Shown: piece after piece, positions 5,603 to 9,671 of the stretch
Layout: each line of letters starts with the position of its first letter
Numbering within the stretch: the first letter of the stretch is position 1
Origin: Candidatus Tenebribacter mawsonii
GTDB lineage: Bacteria; Cloacimonadota; Cloacimonadia; Cloacimonadales; TCS61
Reading direction: 5' to 3'
DNA: 9,671 nt
Assembly (NCBI GenBank): GCA_030765665.1
Contig: JAVCCD010000239.1
Span: 1-9,671, forward strand
Translations under genes and position numbers: made by a program
The notes under the pieces: model-generated
The model's input: only the letters and a program-made list of their open reading frames with translations
What the model was told of the DNA's origin: nothing
The model's database searches: none

Positions 5603-8284
5603 TTACTTAGTATCGCTTATCTCTAATTCAGCATAATAGCTGTCTTCTACTCTTTCCATTTTATAACCACGCTCTCTGAACATATGCTGCATAATATGAT
5701 TTTGTACAAGTACATTCGCACAGATCTTCTTAATACCTCGTGTTTTGGCAATATCATGAATGTAGTCGGTGAATTTATTCCCCAATCCCATGTTTTGCCA
5801 AGGGTCTGCAATAACGATCGCATATTCAGCAATTTCATTATATTGATCAGCGATCAAACGAACTACACCAGCCATCTTCTTTTTGCCTTCATCTTCTACT
5901 TCTGCGATAATAGCAATTTCACGATCATAATCAATTTGAGTATAGCGAATAAGCTGTTCGTGAGAAATATCTTTGATAAGTTGGAAAAATCTGAATCTTT
6001 GTGTACGTTCACTGAAGTTCGAGAACATCTCTTTTTCCATTAATTCATCTTCCGGAGTGATTGCTCTTAAGATTACTTTCTTACCATTTGTTAATGTAAA
6101 ATCAGTTGTGTATTCAGAAGGATAAGGTGAGATCACCAGGTGCTTGTTAGAGTTAAGATCTATTTGTTTTACGTCTTTATCTAATAATACTTTCGCATCC
6201 AACACAACACCACCACGTTCATCAACACCAAATGGATTAATATCAATTTCATTAATCTGCGGGAAATCCATCACCAAGTAAGCAAATTTGTATAACAAGA
6301 ATTGAATTGCTGGAATATCGGCTCCGGGCATACCACGATAACCCTTGATCAGTTTGTAGATCTTTGTGTCTTCGATAATTCTCATTGCAAGAGCCATGTT
6401 CAATGGAGGAAGACCAACTCTAGTATCCTTGAAGATTTCCACTGCAACTCCACCCATTCCAAATACAATAGTTGGACCAAAGATCGGATCTTTTTTACAA
6501 CCGATGATCAATTCAAACTTTCTCTTCATCATTTGTTCTACAAAAACTCCTCGGATATCTGCATCGGGTACTTTTTCTTTTGATGATTTTAAGATCTTTA
6601 AATATGCTTCCTTGGCTTCCTCTTTATTCTGGATGTTTAGTTTAACACCACCTACATCAGTTTTATGCAGAATATCTGGTGAAGCAATTTTCATTACGAG
6701 TGGATAGCCTATTTCTTCTGCCATTTCCACGGCTTCTTCTTCTGTTGTTGCAATTCCATTTTTAATTACAGGAATGTCATAATTTGCTAGGAATTGCTTA
6801 GCTTCATATTCTGTCATAACAGTTCTGTTATCTTCAAGAACCATGTTTATAAGTTCTTTGTTAGCTTCTTTATTCGGATGAAATTTGCTGGGTATCTGGG
6901 AAGGAGTTTCATGCAGGATTTCCAGGTTTCTGGAATAATCATACATTATCATAAATGCTTTTACTGCATCTTCCGGTGTTTGATAGACAGGAATGTTATT
7001 TGCTTCCAGAACTTTCTGACCTTCATAAATATCTGATGCCCCCATCCAACAGGCAAGAACTGTCTTATTGCATTTCTTGGCAATTTCTGCTAGTTTTCTG
7101 GCAACAGCTGTTGGATCTGTCATTGCTTGAGGAGTTAAGATCACCAGAATTCCATCCACATTCCTATCTTTTGCACATAATGCTAAAGCTTTTGCATATT
7201 GTTCAGGTCCGGCATCACCCAATACATCAAGTGGATTGCCTTTGCTCCAATGCGGAGAAAGATGCTGGTTCAATTCTTCAATAATTTCATTGGAAAGTGT
7301 AGCTAATTTACCACCATTGGCAATGAGCGTATCGGTAGCAATTACACCTGGTCCACCAGCATTAGTTACAATTGCCAGACGATTCTTAGTTGGTCGAGGT
7401 TGCATTGAAAGTGCCTGAGCGATATGGAAGAGTTCTTCAATAGTATCCACACGAATAACACCTGCTCTTTTAAACGCAGCATCAAATACAAAATCATTTC
7501 CAGCTAAACTACCAGTGTGAGACATAGCTGCCTGTGCTCCTTCCGAGCTTTTTCCAGCTTTTAAAACAATAATTGGTTTGTTTCGAGCAAATGCTCTGGC
7601 TGCACTAAGGAAACTTCGTGCATCCGTAAGAGATTCCATATAAATTACAATACTGTTTGTATGCGGATCAGTTCCAAAATAGTCGATCAGGTCATGAAAG
7701 CTGATATCCATCATTGAACCGATTGAAACAAAGTGGCTGAATCCAACATTCTGTTCAATAGACCAATCAAGGATTGCAGTACACAAAGCACCACTTTGAG
7801 AGATAAAAGCGATCTTACCAGGCAATGCCATCTTGCTGGCAAAAGTTGCGTTGAATTTGACAGAAGGTTTAATAAATCCCAAACAGTTTGGTCCGATCAG
7901 ACTCATGTTGTATTTGCGTATAGTTTCCGAAATTTGACTCATCAATTTCTCGCCTTCTGCACCAGCTTCAGCAAAACCAGCTGAAATAAGCAGAACGCTG
8001 GATACACCGGCAATACCACAATCTTCAACAATTGTAGGAGCAGTTTTAGCTGGTGTGGCAATAATAGCCAAATCAACCTGATCTGGTATTTCCTGGATTG
8101 AATTATAGGCCTTAACACCTAAAACATTTGTTCTTTTTGGATTAATTGGGTATACAATTCCGTCAAATCCAGAACCAATGATGTTGTCCATGAGAGCATG
8201 ACCTACGCTTCCCTCACGAGCGGAAGCACCATAAATTGCAACCACTTTTGGGTTGAACATCTTTGTTAAATTCTTAATGCTCAT
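5603..8284 (-). CDS. Acyl/acetate-CoA ligase (ADP-forming) fused to a C-terminal GNAT acetyltransferase (Pat-like)
   Basis: 893 residues, close to E. coli PatZ (886). Domains in order: CoA-binding Rossmann domain (about 8-130, with VVAIYGASAREGSVG at 14-28), succinyl-CoA-ligase-like domains (about 150-450, SQSGALC at 162-168), an ATP-grasp domain (about 487-705), and a GNAT domain (about 735-880) with the acetyl-CoA loop Q830-N-M-G-L-G835. ADP-forming synthetases carry phosphate on a His in the alpha part and pass it to a His in the beta part. Both are seen: H256 in SHTGSLAG and H540 in ILHKTDVGG. Pat/PatZ-type acetyltransferases have lost the first His, so this synthetase may still make ATP from acyl-CoA, or the reverse, while the GNAT domain acetylates lysines. 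It lies 29 bases after the deacetylase gene in the same transcript. GAGGA four to five bases before the ATG supports the start. Substrate and target proteins are inference. Confidence 0.9.
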   Translation of the reverse strand: MSIKNLTKMFNPKVVAIYGASAREGSVGHALMDNIIGSGFDGIVYPINPKRTNVLGVKAYNSIQEIPDQVDLAIIATPAKTAPTIVEDCGIAGVSSVLLISAGFAEAGAEGEKLMSQISETIRKYNMSLIGPNCLGFIKPSVKFNATFASKMALPGKIAFISQSGALCTAILDWSIEQNVGFSHFVSIGSMMDISFHDLIDYFGTDPHTNSIVIYMESLTDARSFLSAARAFARNKPIIVLKAGKSSEGAQAAMSHTGSLAGNDFVFDAAFKRAGVIRVDTIEELFHIAQALSMQPRPTKNRLAIVTNAGGPGVIATDTLIANGGKLATLSNEIIEELNQHLSPHWSKGNPLDVLGDAGPEQYAKALALCAKDRNVDGILVILTPQAMTDPTAVARKLAEIAKKCNKTVLACWMGASDIYEGQKVLEANNIPVYQTPEDAVKAFMIMYDYSRNLEILHETPSQIPSKFHPNKEANKELINMVLEDNRTVMTEYEAKQFLANYDIPVIKNGIATTEEEAVEMAEEIGYPLVMKIASPDILHKTDVGGVKLNIQNKEEAKEAYLKILKSSKEKVPDADIRGVFVEQMMKRKFELIIGCKKDPIFGPTIVFGMGGVAVEIFKDTRVGLPPLNMALAMRIIEDTKIYKLIKGYRGMPGADIPAIQFLLYKFAYLVMDFPQINEIDINPFGVDERGGVVLDAKVLLDKDVKQIDLNSNKHLVISPYPSEYTTDFTLTNGKKVILRAITPEDELMEKEMFSNFSERTQRFRFFQLIKDISHEQLIRYTQIDYDREIAIIAEVEDEGKKKMAGVVRLIADQYNEIAEYAIVIADPWQNMGLGNKFTDYIHDIAKTRGIKKICANVLVQNHIMQHMFRERGYKMERVEDSYYAELEISDTK

Positions 8285-8313
8285 ACTTTCCTCTTTATAT
8301 ATTTTTTGATAAA

Positions 8314-9276
8314 TTAAATTGATTTCCAGTGCTTCTTTAACAGTTGCACTGTCATAGCTTTGCGACCTTCATATTCGTAAAATGTTTGGATCATGGAATC
8401 TGTATGTCTTTCTGTGTGCTCCATTTTTGTATGATTAATTCCATCTAAAAAGTTATGAAGACAACGTGGGAAAATTTCAATATTATATCCACCTTCGAGA
8501 GTAGCAAATACGTTCTTAAAATTACTTGAAATAAGTTTTCCAACTTTATAAAATGTATTTACTGTTATACGAAGATCGAGCAGCAGGTCATATTGATGCG
8601 AATCAAAGCCAGCAGAAATTCCTACAATATCGGGTGCAAATTCTTTAGCAACCGGCAGGAAGGTCTCGATGGCATCCATGAATATCTCATCTGCACTTCC
8701 GGGTGGAAGAGGAACGTTGATCGTGTAACCTTCTCCTTCTCCTTCACCAATCTCATCAGCATCTCCACCGCCTGGGAAAGCTGGATGCTGGTGTAGAGAC
8801 CAATACATAACATCTTTTGAATCATAAAATATTTTTTCTGTACTGCAACCCAGGTGTCCGTCAATATCTATGATCAGAACTTTCTTACCCTGGTTGGCAT
8901 GGTATTGCGCAGCAATTGCGATATTATTGAAAAGACAGAATCCGCTGGAAAAATTTCTATGAGCGTGATGTCCGGGAGGACGGGTGAGAGCAAAATCTCC
9001 AGTTTTAGAAGCCATAATAGTTGCACCAACAGCATAAATCGCAGCTTCGTAACTCCCGCTAGATACAATAGTATCAGAATCTGGATGACCGCCACCTTCA
9101 TTACTAATATCTTTTATTTTCTTTATGTACTCAGGTGTGTGAATAAGTTCCAGATACTTCTCACCATTTTCTAATTCAGTAACTGGTAATTCGCCTAAAG
9201 ACGATAATCTTTTTTTGTTCTCAGGATGCATTCCTGTATCGTGTTCTAAAAAGATCGGATTATAGATAAGTTTCAT
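8314..9276 (-). CDS. Histone deacetylase/AcuC-like zinc-dependent deacetylase
   Basis: 320 residues, typical for bacterial HDAC-superfamily amidohydrolases (AcuC, acetylpolyamine amidohydrolases), which remove acetyl groups from lysine or polyamines. Seen: RPPGHHA (99-105) with the catalytic His pair 103/104; GFCLFNN (112-118); the metal site DIDGH (137-141), giving zinc ligands D139 and H141; SAGFD (221-225) with the third ligand D225; and LEGGY (260-264) with the transition-state Tyr264. The family usually has DxDxHHGxGT; here it is DIDGHLGCST, so the second His is Leu and GNGT-type residues are altered. Located first in a two-gene operon with a synthetase-acetyltransferase fusion, it is a good candidate to reverse that enzyme's acetylation. 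A polyamine or acetoin-related substrate is possible. AAGAGGA just before the ATG supports the start. Confidence 0.88.
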   Translation of the reverse strand: MKLIYNPIFLEHDTGMHPENKKRLSSLGELPVTELENGEKYLELIHTPEYIKKIKDISNEGGGHPDSDTIVSSGSYEAAIYAVGATIMASKTGDFALTRPPGHHAHRNFSSGFCLFNNIAIAAQYHANQGKKVLIIDIDGHLGCSTEKIFYDSKDVMYWSLHQHPAFPGGGDADEIGEGEGEGYTINVPLPPGSADEIFMDAIETFLPVAKEFAPDIVGISAGFDSHQYDLLLDLRITVNTFYKVGKLISSNFKNVFATLEGGYNIEIFPRCLHNFLDGINHTKMEHTERHTDSMIQTFYEYEGRKAMTVQLLKKHWKSI

Positions 9277-9671
9277 ATTTTCCTCTTAAAATTTTCATGA
9301 TTACCATTTCTTAAAAACACCGCCAGATATTTACTCGGGTTTTCTTAGTCAAGCATAATTTAGGGAAGCTCGTAACCAATTAATAGTAAAAAAATTCATG
9401 CATAAAAATATTGATAGTATGTCAATAATGAATTATTATTCATCAATTTCTGCTCACTGGAATTTAGATAATAATTGAAAAATTTAGAGCATACTTTATT
9501 AGATGGATATCATAAATTAGTGATTTTCTTTTAGACACATCAATCACGCATACCCCCAAAATTTAGAATAAAATTTTCATAATAGTTTATAATTAAGTGA
9601 TTTATCAATCTAAAAAGTCTTGAAAAAGCAGTTTACAGAAATAGCTCCTCAGAGAAAATTGAATTGTCTAA
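9277..9671. other. Non-coding region upstream of the minus-strand operon
   Basis: 395 AT-rich bases without a credible gene. It should contain the promoter of the deacetylase operon. Read on the minus strand, TTGACA stands at 9425-9420, but the bases 15-18 further on make a poor -10. Other short inverted repeats are AT-rich and common in such DNA. The window ends here, so a gene beyond 9671 may share this control region. Confidence 0.5.
9409..9443. repeat. Two adjacent short inverted repeats upstream of the deacetylase operon
   Basis: TATTGA-N7-TCAATA (9409-9427) is followed at once by ATGAAT-TATT-ATTCAT (9428-9443). The first overlaps the minus-strand TTGACA candidate -35. They could be operator sites, but six-base arms in AT-rich DNA may arise by chance. 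Confidence 0.35.

Noticed and set aside
6302..6707. Plus-strand open frames of 93 and 113 residues inside the synthetase region
   Set aside because: They are antisense shadows of the well-supported 893-residue synthetase-GNAT gene, with no domain or ribosome-site support.
8854..9174. Plus-strand 106-residue open frame
   Set aside because: Antisense to the deacetylase motifs; the composition is not protein-like.

Overview
This is an AT-rich, gene-dense bacterial window with TAA-dominated stop codons. The gene set points to an anaerobe that relies on thiol/disulfide chemistry and ADP-forming acyl-CoA synthetase metabolism: several thioredoxins, a thioredoxin reductase without the usual NADPH-binding arginines, a glutaredoxin-like protein, and an acetate-CoA ligase (ADP-forming) type protein fused to an acetyltransferase. 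The thioredoxins resemble Bacteroidota/FCB-group sequences, and two candidate promoters fit the Bacteroidota-type TTTG-N19-TAnnTTTG spacing. An FCB-group lineage such as Cloacimonadota is my best guess, at low confidence; no rRNA or marker gene is present to decide it.

Layout. Positions 1-2586 (+) form one tight operon. It holds the C-terminal part of a MerA-like FAD-dependent disulfide oxidoreductase, a two-domain VOC (hydroxyphenylpyruvate dioxygenase-like) protein interrupted by a single in-frame TGA at 1639-1641, and a TVP38/TMEM64 membrane protein. Positions 2587-5258 (+) form a redox cluster. It holds an atypical thioredoxin-like protein (GPMC instead of CGPC), a TrxB-like flavoprotein, a canonical thioredoxin, a glutaredoxin-like protein and an exported copy of the thioredoxin, closed by a clear rho-independent terminator. 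The two halves of this cluster each follow a nearly identical 28-bp element (26 of 28 bases), probably a duplicated promoter or operator. Positions 5259-5555 hold no gene. Positions 5556-9276 (-) hold a convergent operon in the order AcuC/HDAC-like deacetylase, then acyl-CoA synthetase-GNAT fusion, ending in a strong, probably bidirectional, hairpin terminator. Positions 9277-9671 are non-coding as far as I can see and include adjacent inverted repeats upstream of the deacetylase.

How the genes may work together. The redox cluster looks like a self-contained thiol-reduction set with a cytoplasmic and an exported thioredoxin of the same descent. The reductase next to the GPMC protein may use a donor other than NADPH. 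The minus-strand pair joins an acyl-CoA synthetase, a putative lysine acetyltransferase and a putative deacetylase in one transcript. The logic resembles Bacillus acuABC, in which acetyl-CoA synthetase is controlled by reversible acetylation, but here the synthetase and acetyltransferase are one polypeptide. The first operon pairs an FAD disulfide oxidoreductase with a TVP38/TMEM64 protein, two families that occur fused as one protein in other bacteria.
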